DNA of 64,000 nucleotides from Tritrichomonas musculus (taxonomy: Eukaryota > Parabasalia > Tritrichomonadida > Tritrichomonadidae). Of this stretch, positions 31,210 through 42,212 are shown in pieces; position 1 is the first letter of the stretch, and the number at the start of each line of letters is the position of its first letter. The notes under the pieces were generated by a model. It was not told the DNA's origin and did not search any database. It was given only the letters and a program-made list of their open reading frames with translations. Both the position numbers and the translations under genes were made by a program. The stretch is from positions 496,001 to 560,000 of the forward strand of contig JAPFFF010000015.1 in NCBI GenBank assembly GCA_039105265.1. Reading direction: 5' to 3'.

Positions 31210-31860
31210 ATGACTGAAAATCATCATCCAACATATGGTAGACAGTTTTAATGTAATGGTCAAAATGTAACAATATTTGATTTAGTTTTTGTTGATATAG
31301 CTTCTAGAAATTACCGAGTGAAAGGTATGATCAAGCAAATACTACAGAGGACTTCATGTTGAAGGAACTTGGATCATTGAAGGAGTAGAACGAACTCGAG
31401 AAAGAAGATTTTTAGATGTGGCAGTTGATGATCGATTTACTGATACGATTAAATATATATTACAACAATATGTAAAAGAAGGGAGCCAGATAAATATTGA
31501 TTTTTGGAGATCACACGACACCGCAACAGAGAATATTAATTTCATCAATGAACGTCAAATTGTTACTCACCGAAAAGAAAATCAATAGAGATTAACGAGT
31601 TATTAAATAAATGTGGTTGTCATTGATATGATATTTTTGAAAGTACACAGCCACCACTATCTTGTGATGATAAAAGAAAAAGAAAAAACTAATGTAACTT
31701 TTTAATCTATGATATTTGAACTATAAATTTATCCAAAGCGATTTCAATGTACAAGAAAAATCAACAAACTATTATACAAAGCTTTTTTTCGTATTAAAGG
31801 TCACTTTTTGAGAAGAAAATCTAAATATGTTGTAGGTGAGATGAGGGACAAAGTTTGAAC
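31210..31860 (+). mobile_element. ISXO2/Merlin-type DDE transposase relic
   Basis: A plus-strand relic of an ISXO2-like (IS1595/Merlin superfamily) transposase, a family common in trichomonad genomes. The best block is about 31,341-31,575: YYRGLHVEGTWIIEGVER, RRFLDVAVDDRFTDTIKYIL, VKEGSQINIDFWRSHDTATE, with the family's GSxIxxDxWR context and one catalytic Asp still visible. Degraded upstream (HHPTYGRQF) and downstream (KRKKTNVTF, FFRIKGHFLRRKSKYVV) blocks lie in other frames with stops between them, so it has several stops and frameshifts and is inactive. Terminal inverted repeats were not found. The stretch 31,861-32,131 just downstream has further short open pieces (NRYYFNFPQEWCTAYRGES) that I cannot assign. 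Confidence 0.75.
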
Positions 31861-32131
31861 TAAGAGAACAAGATCCCAGCAAACCTAATCGATATTACTT
31901 TAATTTTCCTCAAGAATGGTGTACAGCTTATAGAGGGGAATCAATCGTAAGCGTCTAGACGAAGAAAATAAGAGTTTGACTTTAGCACTAGAAAATATTA
32001 GAGGAAAGAATTTGATGAACTAAAGGCAAAGAAAGAATATAAAGACTTTACTAATGACCAAATACATGACAAATTACCAAGATATAGAATTAACAATCCA
32101 TGTTATATCTTGGTTATCAACTAATAATGAT

Positions 32132-32135
32132 TTAA
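32132..32135. repeat. TTAA target-site duplication, left
   Basis: TTAA adjoining the left end of the 744-bp element; paired with 32,880-32,883. Confidence 0.7.
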
Positions 32136-32879
32136 GGGAGCAGTCTCATTTTGAATTTTTATAACTTTTTCACAATTTTTGAACAGGAAATAAATTGAAT
32201 TTTTTTCAATCAATAAAATAGATATATAAACATTTTATATATTATTAGTTTTCATAAACATCAGAGAACATATATATAAAGGCAAATCATAGAATTCATT
32301 AGACATGATAAATATTCCTTTAATTTTTTGGCATCAATAATTTTGATGATTATTATTTTAGACATATCTTTTTAAATAAACAATAAAATGAGTAAATACT
32401 TTCTCAACTTATAAAATATTTATCTACTAATGTATTTAAACTGTATTACTTTTAGTTATCTCTATGATGTAATTTGCATAAATCACAAAAACCATACCAT
32501 AAAAACGCTTAATTACGATGTAATTCTTTCGATTTACCTTAAATGCATGATAGGTTTTTATATTTTTATATTATATTTATATATAATATAAATATAATTA
32601 AAAAAAGTTGAGAAAGCATTTATGTAAATTATTGATTTTTCATTGAGATGCTTTTAAAATAAAATTATTCATAATTACTGGTGTCAAAAAATTGAGAGAA
32701 TATTCATCATGTCTAATGAATTCTATGATTTGCCTTTATATATATATTCTCTGATGTATATGAAAACAAATAATTTATAAAATATGTATATATCTATTTT
32801 ATTGATTGAAAAAAATTCAATTTATTTCCTGTTCAAAAATTGTGAAAAAGTTATAAAAATTCAAAATGAGACTGCTCCC
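32136..32879. mobile_element. TTAA-flanked fold-back element (non-autonomous DNA transposon)
   Basis: A 744-bp inverted-repeat element. The ends GGGAGCAGTCTCATTTTG (32,136) and its reverse complement (ending 32,879) are each flanked directly by TTAA, at 32,132-32,135 and 32,880-32,883, a target-site duplication as made by piggyBac-type transposases. The arms match closely for about 180 bp and then recognisably out to roughly 270 bp, leaving a core of about 200 bp. No transposase is encoded. Short open frames running out of the right arm are incidental. Confidence 0.8.
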
Positions 32880-32883
32880 TTAA
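32880..32883. repeat. TTAA target-site duplication, right
   Basis: TTAA adjoining the right end of the 744-bp element; paired with 32,132-32,135. Confidence 0.7.
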
Positions 32884-33831
32884 GAAAAAAAGTTGATGAT
32901 ATTAACAATCAGCTAGATAATGTATTTAATAAATATAATGAAGATATTAAAAGTGGATATAAAATAACAACTGATGACCTGAAAAAAATATATGAACAAT
33001 AGATAAATATCACTAAAGAATATATCAATCCATTTTTTGGACGTTTTTATTTTGTTAAAGATGTGATAACATTTCTATTTAATGCCAAAGAAAAGTATCA
33101 AGAATATAAAACAAAAATCGATAATTGTTTTAAAGAGAATAAAGAAAAGATTGTTCCACTATTCCGCAAAGATAAGATTGATAGAAGCCGAAACGATTTT
33201 CAAATGTATGGCTATTATGATAAAGAAAAGAAAGCATTTATCGAAACCATTTTTTCACCAAAAAATTTAGAAAAAAATATAATTTGCCAACCATCATTTA
33301 TATATATATGGCACCAGAAATAACAGATTATGTAGAACCTACTCCAACACCAACTCCTACTCCTACCCCAACTCCAATACCAGGAGAAAATGAATTTGTA
33401 GAATTAGGTCTATGCTATGTTGATTTCAATATTAAATTTATAGGAAATGATAGAACGGATTCTAACTATAAGAATACTGATTTTGCTGATTTACTGAATA
33501 TAGGAGATAAACCATATCAAAATGATCCTTATGAATTTAATAATAAATGGCATAGAAGATTAGATCTTAAAAATGTTTGGGATAGACATTTATGTAAAGT
33601 ATATTCATCAATAGCTGAGCAATCAAATAAATACAATTTAGGTAATAGTCAAATATACTTCAGTCCTATTAAGTACTTCAAACCAAACTCAATTGATCAA
33701 TAATCCTGGGTAGAATTATATTCAGGTCGTCATAATAATATTCCCGTTTTGGTACCAAACAATGAATCATTTGTTATTGAAATGCAATTATTACTATTTA
33801 AGAAGATGCTTTACATTTAAGACTAATTTAA

Positions 33832-34450
33832 ATGAACAAAAAGCTTTTTAAGACAATTAATGAGCTTCATTCTTTTTTTCCATGGAGATCAGCCTCTAAA
33901 TTTGTTCCACTCGCAAAACGATATGGATTCACAGAAGAAGCAGAATTTGATTATTTAAGGAAGATAGTGCATGACGTTAAGGTACCAAAAGCAAAGTTTA
34001 TGAATATCTATTCCAAACACTCTGGAAGATATCAAATGGACATATTCATCAATGATAAGACAAAGGATGGTCTCAATATCTGATGCTAATTAATATCAAC
34101 AGAAGAAAAGCATATTGTTATCCAATGAAGGGGAAAGAGCAAAAGAAGTAGCAAAAGCATTAAATCAATTTTTTGAGGACGAAACAGATGTCTATTCGAT
34201 AACATCAGACCAAGATGCAGCTTATTTGTCCAATGATGTATTGCAGTTACTGAAGACCAAAAAAAATTGTTTACACTACGACAGAGGATAATAATCATAA
34301 AGTACTAGGTATCATAAATAGATTCATGAGAACCATCAGAAATATGGTAGGTGAGAACAGATATATCGGAGAACAGGAGATGGAGAGTTTAATAGATTCA
34401 TACAACAATTTCGCCACAGGTCATTGGACTATAAGATACCAAACGAGATG
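33832..34450 (+). pseudogene. Integrase remnant of the Polinton fossil
   Basis: Readable pieces match the integrase of trichomonad Polintons, including the SGRYQMDIFINDKTKDG segment at the start of the catalytic core and a later segment typical of the family's C-terminal part (about 34,310-34,440). Fossil, broken. Confidence 0.75.
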
Positions 34451-34489
34451 ACAGAGAAAGATGAAAAAGAATATGTAAAAACCAAAAGA

Positions 34490-35822
34490 GATGACAGAAA
34501 AAGATGAAAAAGAGTATGTAAAAACCAAGGATGCAAAAGATGCTGTAGAGAAATATGAAATAGTTGCTAATGGTATCACTATCTATACCCAGAATTTTGG
34601 TTGTGAAGAATCATTTCTAACTGCATGTTGCGCCAATGAAACAACAAAGAGAGCAGATGTTTATTCAAAGGCTGGGCATAAAGATATATGGAATGGTAAG
34701 TCAGGCAGCAGAACAGGATTTATTGTTGATTGGGCAACAGGATGGGAAGACAAAACATATAAAATTCACTTGAAGATTGATTTAGAAAGTTCTTACCACT
34801 ATCAAATATTAAATATCTTCCAGTATTTGTAGGTAAAATAGAACTCCGATTATATTTCTCTTGTGCTGGCATGGTATGTTGCCCTCTTGGTCCAGGAAAA
34901 AGTTTTGAGTATTAACCTAATATTTATAGTAAATATGCTTTTGATTAAATTTCAAATGAATTTACTCCTATTGGTGAACCAGTAACAATGTATACCAATA
35001 ATGCGGAGTTGACAGATACCACAAGAATAGTTGATTCTATTTCTAAATCTGGTACATTAAAGTTTACAAAACTTACTGCAGAAGATAGAACATTCATAGT
35101 TAGTGAATATAAAGTCACTGAATGTTCATCTATTATACCGTGCTTTGGTATTGAAGATAATATTTACTCTAGTCTTGTTCAAAGGTATGCTGATCCAACT
35201 CATCCGCTCTCATTTCCTACTCAAACGATATCAGTATATACGACAACTAATAAATTAACTAATCCAAATGATAAAACTACTTGCACTTTTTCTCCAAGAT
35301 TTGTTGATTCGATATTTTGTCTATTTCCTATAAAGCATACTCATCATACTTATTTTTAGAATCCTAACTTTAAATCATTTCAATTGAACTGTGGAGGCTA
35401 TGGTAACATTCCTGCTAAACCATTTGGAACGACTGATGAATACCCAGAGTTCCTTGAATCTTGTCAGAACGCAATGAACGTGAATGGAGGACAAAGTGGT
35501 TTTAATAAGGAAGTTGTAAGCAGTTTATCATATTGTCATTGAGATACGACTACTAATAAACCAATATTTGGATTTTCAACTGGAAATTATCCAAATGATA
35601 GGAGCAATTTCTTTATCGGTCTTCCAACTGAAACAGATAATACATATCAACAAGGATTAACTTCTCTGTCTCCAATTAATTATGAAATAAATGTAACTCA
35701 AGAAACTGGAGACAAAACATATGCAAAAGATACTCAAACACCACCTTTAATATGTATTTTATTTGATTCATCTATAGGTAAGAAAGAAAATAATTACACC
35801 AACCTTTTCCTGCCAAACAAAG
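34490..35822 (+). pseudogene. Capsid-like protein remnant of the Polinton fossil
   Basis: A series of readable pieces rich in beta-strand patterns, in the position where Polintons carry a jelly-roll major capsid gene, and plausibly from one protein. The capsid assignment rests on context and strand pattern, not on a motif I can verify by eye. Fossil, broken. Confidence 0.5.
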
Positions 35823-36055
35823 TCAAACAAAGCGATAAAATAATTTCTTTTCTTTTGTCCTGAATGTGGCGACCAAATTTGGTCCATTCAAACTTGAGTC
35901 ATTGTCATGCTTGTCAATCTCTTCCCACGTTTGCTGATCATTTGAAACTTCAACAATCCAGCTCTTCAAGTTATGGCTATTTTGTCCACAACCTACAGAT
36001 TTCAGTGAGTCAAACATGAGAAGTCAATAACGTTCCTAGGATAATAATCAGAGTA
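35823..36055 (-). pseudogene. F5/8 type C-like domain fragment
   Basis: The minus strand reads SHNLKSWIVEVSNDQQTWEE, then NDSSLNGPNLVATF and KLFYRFV, the core of the discoidin-like (F5/8 type C) domain that trichomonads attach to BTB and ankyrin proteins. The conserved continuation (R-[LI]-R-Q-T-G) is missing: the similarity ends exactly where the Polinton fossil begins, at about 35,823. The upstream side breaks off near 36,017. It is a truncated piece of a host gene, not a functional frame. Confidence 0.7.
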
Positions 36056-36690
36056 AACAGAATTTGATGTAATTTGAAACTGAAATATTTTGACGATTGA
36101 TATATGCAATGAATTCTTCAACAGAATCGTTTCGAATCAGTGAACAGATGTATGAGTCATTTTGGCCTTCTTGACGTTTACTTTCAAATCCATTAAACGC
36201 TGTTGGATTCTGCTTTAAAAGCTCTTCTTTAATGGATTTCATTTCTTCTTCACCTTTGAATTGTTCAAGTTCTGGATAGAAAAAGTGACAATAACGGTTA
36301 CCGTTGGGTTCAATTATATTAACAATATAGTTGCATATAGATTCTGAAATATTTATGATGTTGTTTTTCAATAGAAAATGAACAATTAATTTGTTGTTTT
36401 CGAATAGATGGAATATTTCATCATTTGACAAGGTTTGTTTGATTTGTTCCTGATATTGTTGAAGAATTTTTTGGATCTTTGGGATGAAATTTATATCACG
36501 GTGATGATGATCGCTGATGCTTTTTATTATTAATTGAAATTGAGTCATTTCTTCTCGATCACCATCAATTTGAAATTTTCTAATTTTATCACAGAATTGT
36601 GCAAAGCTTTGTTCATTTGCGCTATCTGATTCCTCTAAAAACTCCCGAATATAGTCCCGTAAGATTGGCCAAGAACGTAAGATTGGGAAT
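36056..36690 (-). pseudogene. DUF3447 protein fragment (N-terminal half)
   Basis: The minus strand reads about 210 residues of the trichomonad DUF3447-ankyrin family: LRDYIREFLEESDSANEQ, ISDHHHRDINFIPKIQKIL, IKQTLSNDEIFHLFENNK, then NDSYICSLIRNDSVEEFIAY. The same blocks in the same order occur in the intact gene at 44,897-46,933. The fragment ends just before the ankyrin repeats would begin (at about 36,056). Its 5' end is cut at 36,690 by the inverted repeat of a transposon, so the family's start methionine is missing and the frame can only be entered at a GTG inside the repeat. I treat it as a gene fragment. Confidence 0.75.
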
Positions 36691-36920
36691 CGGAACACTT
36701 CACATTTAGAATTTTTTTAAAAAAAATATTGAAAGGTTTTTAATCGTTTTTATATTTTTTTGTTGAATATCTCATTATATGATAGGTTTTGAGTAATAAT
36801 ATTTGAGATATATATAATATGTTTTGTATGCTGTTTAAAAAAACCAAAATTTATATTTTAGAGAAAAATATGATATTATATCAGATTCTCATAAAATGTT
36901 AATAAACGAAAAATAATTGA
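36691..36920 (+). repeat. Left terminal inverted repeat (230 bp)
   Basis: About 99% identical to the reverse complement of 38,416-38,644. Confidence 0.92.
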
Positions 36921-37027
36921 GGATCATGATTATTTGAAGTTAATTATCCATAATTGAGCTTAAAAAGTACGTTTACTTATAAAATATAAACGTCAACTTC
37001 ATATGTTTATATTTATTTTATTATTTG

Positions 37028-38325
37028 ATGTCTCCAGTTCCTATACTTTCAATTCAAAAATGTATTGAAATGCTCGGTCAAAATGAAGGGAAAGCTCTTC
37101 ACAGAGAACTTTTGGACTCGAAATTTCGTTTAGCCGCTTCTCTTTTGGACCAAATTAATTTTTTATGACAAATACGCCCTGGCTTTACAGTACGAGTTAT
37201 AATAAAATTACTCGGTATCTCAAATGACAGGTATTATGCGGCTTTAAAAAATTGTGAAAAATTAAGCCAAGAACAAATAACTCCTCCTTCACAACGATTA
37301 TTAACCGACAATGAAGAAAACGAAATAATTTCAAATATTTATATAGAGCAAATCCAAAATGATTGCTTGACCGGGAAAGAAATTAGAGCCCTTGCTACAG
37401 AAATATATGAGAAGAACTGGTGTATAAAAACAGTTTACAAGAGATTGGTTCATGGATTTCAAAAATCGCAAAAAAGAAACCATTGAAAAAGTATCGGCAA
37501 GTTCAATTGACGATGAAAGAGCCAATATTTCAATAGAGGATGTTAATCGTTACTTTGATCAAATAGGTCAAATGATGAAAGATCCGCCTCATCCATTTCT
37601 TTTAATAAACTACGACAAGATCGGCTTTGGGAAGAGATCTGAGAAAGGTAAACGAAAAAACGTTTAAATAGTCAAAAACGCTAAATTTAAACCATATTGG
37701 TGCGAACAGACAGACGCCCACCATGTGTCTGTTGTAGTTGGAATAAGTGCTGCAGGTTGCTCTTTGACACCTCTTTTTCTATCAACTAGGAAAAAATTTG
37801 ATGATGATTTATACGACACACATTTTCTTAGAAGCTGTAATTACTTTCAAACAAGAAAAGGTTATATTACCATTTTGTCAACGGTTGTTTGGGTTAGAAA
37901 TTGTCTTGCACCTTACGTAGAATTTGTAAGATCAATTATAGGTCAAGAACAACAATGTGTAATCATTACAGATGGTCTGAAAGCACATTTTCATCAACTT
38001 GTTCTTGATGAGCTCGAGAAAATCGGAAACATATCTGTGATACCAATACCATCCCATTCTAGCCATTTGGCACAAATGCTTGATGTTTCGGTCTTCAATT
38101 TTTTTAAAGGGAATTATATGTAAATCGTTGTTTACACGAAAATTGATGTACATTAAAAAGGCTTACCAAAGCACAGTTACTGAAGAGTTAATTAAGTCTG
38201 GCTGGGAAAAAGCAGGTTTCGAATTAGTTATAGACAATGGTGAAATAACATCTTACACATTTTCTGAGAAATTTAAAGACATGTTGAGAGCTGAAGCTCT
38301 TCATAAAGATCCTCTTGAAGAATGA
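37028..38325 (+). pseudogene. DDE transposase, broken
   Basis: Reads from ATG 37,028 (MSPVPILSIQKCIEMLGQ) through a helical DNA-binding-like region, with an in-frame TGA at about 37,167, a frame change near 37,450-37,480, a stop near 37,666 and a further frame change near 38,120. The catalytic part has a first-Asp block (FLLINYDKIGFGKR), a second (CVIITDGLKAHFHQL) and a third (SHLAQMLDVSVFNFF). These match the DDE_1/pogo-type core of the IS630-Tc1-mariner group (ND, D.., QPLD-like). It ends with LRAEALHKDPLEE at 38,325. About 430 residues of homology in all; not functional as it stands. Confidence 0.75.
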
Positions 38326-38415
38326 TAAAAATTGTTTTATTTTAAAACAAGTAATCGGAAATATCATTTCCTTTGATAATTAAATTAATATTTAATAAAG
38401 AAAAAATCATAATCT

Positions 38416-38644
38416 TCAATTATTTTTCGTTTATTAACATTTTATGAGAATCTGATATAATATCATATTTTTCTCTAAAATATAAATTTTGGTTTTTTAA
38501 ACAGCATACAAAACATATTATATATATCTCAAATATTATTACTCAAAACCTATCATATAATGAGATATTCAACAAAAAAATATAAAAACGATTAAAATCC
38601 TTTCAATATTTTTTTTAAAAAAATTCTAAATGTGAAGTGTTCCG
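38416..38644 (-). repeat. Right terminal inverted repeat (229 bp)
   Basis: Inverted copy of 36,691-36,920, ending GAAGTGTTCCG. Confidence 0.92.
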
Positions 38645-38830
38645 GGATCGATTCTAAAATAGTTGTACAATTCTGAAGGACATTCAAAAAGTGAAATTTC
38701 TTCAGAAAAAATAATCATAATAAAATAGCTAAAAAAAAAATGAGGAAATTTTCAGAGAACCCAGGTTCTGTGAAAATATCAGCACCCCCTCTCAAAAAGT
38801 TGATTTTTTGGCGGTTGATTTTGGTTTCAT
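38645..38830 (+). mobile_element. hAT-like transposon relic, fragment A (plus orientation)
   Basis: Reads RIDSKIVVQ followed after a one-base shift by SKSEISSEKII, then noncoding sequence containing GAGAACCCAGGTTC and AGCACCCCCTCTCAAAAAGTT. The same series, with small differences, is found in reverse orientation at 43,864-44,170 as part of a longer relic, so both come from one element family. It is cut at its left end by the 1.95-kb transposon. Confidence 0.65.
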
Positions 38831-38864
38831 AAAATTAACATTAAACACTTTATCTTTTATTTCT

Positions 38865-40694
38865 TTCTTACAAAATCAAACAGTTTTCTCCAATCCAAGC
38901 AAACATTTACTTTAATACAAGGTTCCTTTATCAGATACAACGCATTAATCTCACAACCGCAAACTACATCTCAATAAGATTTAGAATTCTTACAAAATCA
39001 GACAGTTTTCTCCAATCCAAGCAAACATTTACTTTAATACAAGGTTCCTTTATCAGATACAACGCATTAATCTCACAACCGCAAACTACATCTCAATAAG
39101 ATTTAGAATTCTTACAAAATCAGACAGTTTTCTCCAATCCAAGCAAACATTTACTTTAATACAAGGTTCCTTTATCAGATACAACGCATTAATCTCACAA
39201 CCGCAAACTACATCTCAATAAGATTTAGAATTCTTACAAAATCAGACAGTTTTCTCCAATCCAAGCAAACATTTACTTTAATGCAAGGTTCCTTTATCAG
39301 ATACAACGCATTAATCTCACAACCGCAAACTACATCTCAATAAGATTTAGAATTCTTACAAAATCAGACAGTTTTCTCCAATCCAAGCAAACATTTACTT
39401 TAATACAAGGTTCCTTTATCAGATACAACGCATTAATCTCACAACCGCAAACTACATCTCAATAAGATTTAGAATTCTTACAAAATCAGACAGTTTTCTC
39501 CAATCCAAGCAAACATTTACTTTAATACAAGGTTCCTTTATCAGATACAACGCATTAATCTCACAACCGCAAACTACATCTCAATAAGATTTAGAATTCT
39601 TACAAAATCAGACAGTTTTCTCCAATCCAAGCAAACATTTACTTTAATACAAGGTTCCTTTATCAGATACAACGCATTAATCTCACAACCGCAAACTACA
39701 TCTCAATAAGATTTAGAATTCTTACAAAATCAGACAGTTTTCTCCAATCCAAGCAAACATTTACTTTAATACAAGGTTCCTTTATCAGATACAACGCATT
39801 AATCTCACAACCGCAAACTACATCTCAATAAGATTTAGAATTCTTACAAAATCAGACAGTTTTCTCCAATCCAAGCAAACATTTACTTTAATGCAAGGTT
39901 CCTTTATCAGATACAACGCATTAATCTCACAACCGCAAACTACATCTCAATAAGATTTAGAATTCTTACAAAATCAGACAGTTTTCTCCAATCCAAGCAA
40001 ACATTTACTTTAATACAAGGTTCCTTTATCAGATACAACGCATTAATCTCACAACCGCAAACTACATCTCAATAAGATTTAGAATTCTTACAAAATCAGA
40101 CAGTTTTCTCCAATCCAAGCAAACATTTACTTTAATACAAGGTTCCTTTATCAGATACAACGCATTAATCTCACAACCGCAAACTACATCTCAATAAGAT
40201 TTAGAATTCTTACAAAATCAGACAGTTTTCTCCAATCCAAGCAAACATTTACTTTAATACAAGGTTCCTTTATCAGATACAACGCATTAATCTCACAACC
40301 GCAAACTACATCTCAATAAGATTTAGAATTCTTACAAAATCAGACAGTTTTCTCCAATCCAAGCAAACATTTACTTTAATGCAAGGTTCCTTTATCAGAT
40401 ACAACGCATTAATCTCACAACCGCAAACTACATCTCAATAAGATTTAGAATTCTTACAAAATCAGACAGTTTTCTCCAATCCAAGCAAACATTTACTTTA
40501 ATACAAGGTTCCTTTATCAGATACAACGCATTAATCTCACAACCGCAAACTACATCTCAATAAGATTTAGAATTCTTACAAAATCAAACAGTTTTCTCCA
40601 ATCCAAGCAAACATTTACTTTAATACAAGGTTCCTTTATCAGATACAACGCATTAATCTCACAACCGCAAACTACAGCTCAATAAGGTTTAGAA
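38865..40694. repeat. Satellite: fifteen 122-bp tandem units
   Basis: The marker CAGTTTTCTCCAATCC recurs at 38,881 and then every 122 bases to 40,589, giving 15 units over 1.83 kb. Units are almost identical. Units 4, 9 and 13 share one change (AATGCAAGG for AATACAAGG), and the first and last units share AATCAAACAG where the inner ones have AATCAGACAG. There is no open frame through the array and no dyad at unit ends. Homogeneity points to recent unequal exchange or amplification. Centromeric, origin or element-internal roles are all possible and none is shown. Confidence 0.95.
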
Positions 40695-42212
40695 TTTTAC
40701 GTAAAATTTTAAAATAAATTTCAATTACACTCGTCATTGTAGAATCTGCGACTGTTCATTCCATAATGCTGCTACTTGTCCTGTAAAGAAAGCCTGGCTG
40801 GCAAGCAAGAATCAACATAATGATTATATCTTAGTAAAAAAATATCTAAGCGCCTTCTTTTTCTATTAAATACTCATGAAAATTAAGCATGCTTTAAATT
40901 ACATTTATTTTATATTTCCTTTTCATTTTACGTAAAATTTCAAAATAAATTTCAATTACATTTCATTTAAATTTTATATTGATTTAGTCATTCCAATTTT
41001 AATAGGTTTCTTTTTATGTTAGAGCAATTTATACTTATTATTCTGAAATCCTTTTTTTAGGTTTAATCAATAAAAATTTTTTGATAATTAGTAATAAACT
41101 TACACATCGCAATACATACTTTATTGTTTTTTTGGTTTGATATATATATATGTATATAAACACATTTGGTTTTAAAACAAATCTATTCTAATTTTAAATA
41201 TTATAGTATTAGTAATTGACTTTATTTTAATGTTTTAATTGTTTTTATTATCATATTTATTTTCTTTCCATATCTTTTTCTATCCTAATGAGTATTATAT
41301 TTGCTTTTTTACAGCGAATTATTTTAAATCGGAACCTTAAAATTTAATAATGAGAAATATTTAAGGCCAAATATATGGCTAAAGTAGGTCAATTTTGAGA
41401 GAAAAGCAGCAGTTATTTTTTTTTAGCATTGATGATTTGAGGAAAAATTGGAAATTTTCCATTTTTTTCCTTTTTATGTAATAGTTCATATATTTAATTA
41501 AACAACATAAGTTAACGTTAAAACAAAAGGAATTTAACACATTTTTGGCTATATAAGCTAAATAAAATAGACCAAATATGCTTTCAAAAAAATAAAAATT
41601 TTGTTCTACTAAAATCTTTCGATCCTACCTTTTCCAAATAATTTATATAATTAGATATCAACTTATTCCATGACAGTAATTTTTAATATTTATTATTAGA
41701 CTAAAAAGAATCAGAGGAATGATAAAATCCATTGATTTACTTTTTTGAGAATGATTAAAAATGCAAGTTGGAAGATGATTTACAATAATGAATCAAATAA
41801 ATTGAATATCTAGAGCAGTTTTTTGATAATATTAAATGTTTTTGGCCAGTATTTCTAATTTAATGAATTTTTAAGTACAATTTAACATGTTCAGAAAAGG
41901 AAATCGGAGAGAATCATTATTTTGATAAAAGCTTGTGTTTATTCCTTCAAAATAAAATAATTTTGCTAAATAAAATACAAAAATAAGCTTTATTAGAACT
42001 TGCAATACCGATATCAATAAGTAGTAATTGTAAAAACCATTTTTTAATGATTTCTAATCATATGTTCACATTTATAATTCGATTTTTCTAGCTTCAAAAA
42101 AGATAGTGATCAAATAAATCATTCTATTTTGCATTGATTGTTAAGTATATATTTATTTACCTTTTTGAACTGTCTTGTGTATCTGAAGACTTATCTTACT
42201 TCTATCTTTTTC
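40695..42212. other. Gene-free AT-rich DNA after the satellite
   Basis: No gene. A 35-bp direct repeat beginning TTTTACGTAAAATTT occurs at 40,695 and about 40,927, separated by about 230 bp of slightly less AT-rich sequence. Nothing else is recognisable. Confidence 0.5.

Larger units (their letters stand above)
32884..35822 (+). mobile_element. Polinton/Maverick fossil (partial, broken)
   Basis: Remains of a Polinton (Maverick) on the plus strand, a family abundant in trichomonad genomes. Recognisable parts in order: an unassigned piece at about 32,884-33,330, a protein with a Pro-Thr dipeptide tract at about 33,290-33,800, a retroviral-type integrase at about 33,830-34,450, and a likely capsid-type protein at about 34,490-35,820. 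Protein-primed DNA polymerase B, packaging ATPase, protease and terminal inverted repeats are not in the window. It is clearly broken, with roughly half a dozen or more interruptions, and incomplete at both ends. Long readable stretches remain, so it is probably not ancient. On its right it abuts a truncated F5/8C fragment; on its left lies the TTAA fold-back element. Confidence 0.75.
36691..38644 (+). mobile_element. DNA transposon with 230-bp terminal inverted repeats (pogo/mariner-like DDE)
   Basis: An element of 1954 bp. The left terminal repeat (36,691-36,920) and right terminal repeat (38,416-38,644) are inverted copies differing by about one substitution and one base in a poly-A run. 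Both begin CGGAACACTTCACATTTAG. The inside encodes a DDE transposase broken by an early stop and at least two frame changes. The flanks GGAATC (left) and GGGATC (right) are only an imperfect target duplication, and TA, expected for Tc1/mariner, is not seen, so the superfamily call is tentative. Nearly identical repeats mean a recent insertion despite the dead transposase; it was probably mobilised in trans. Confidence 0.82.

Noticed and set aside
32784-33002. 72-codon plus-strand frame
   Set aside because: Its first half lies inside the right arm of the fold-back element and the rest in the Polinton fossil, so it is a chance join.
38865-40694. CRISPR-like array
   Set aside because: The 122-bp units are contiguous tandem copies with no variable spacers, and the genome is eukaryotic.
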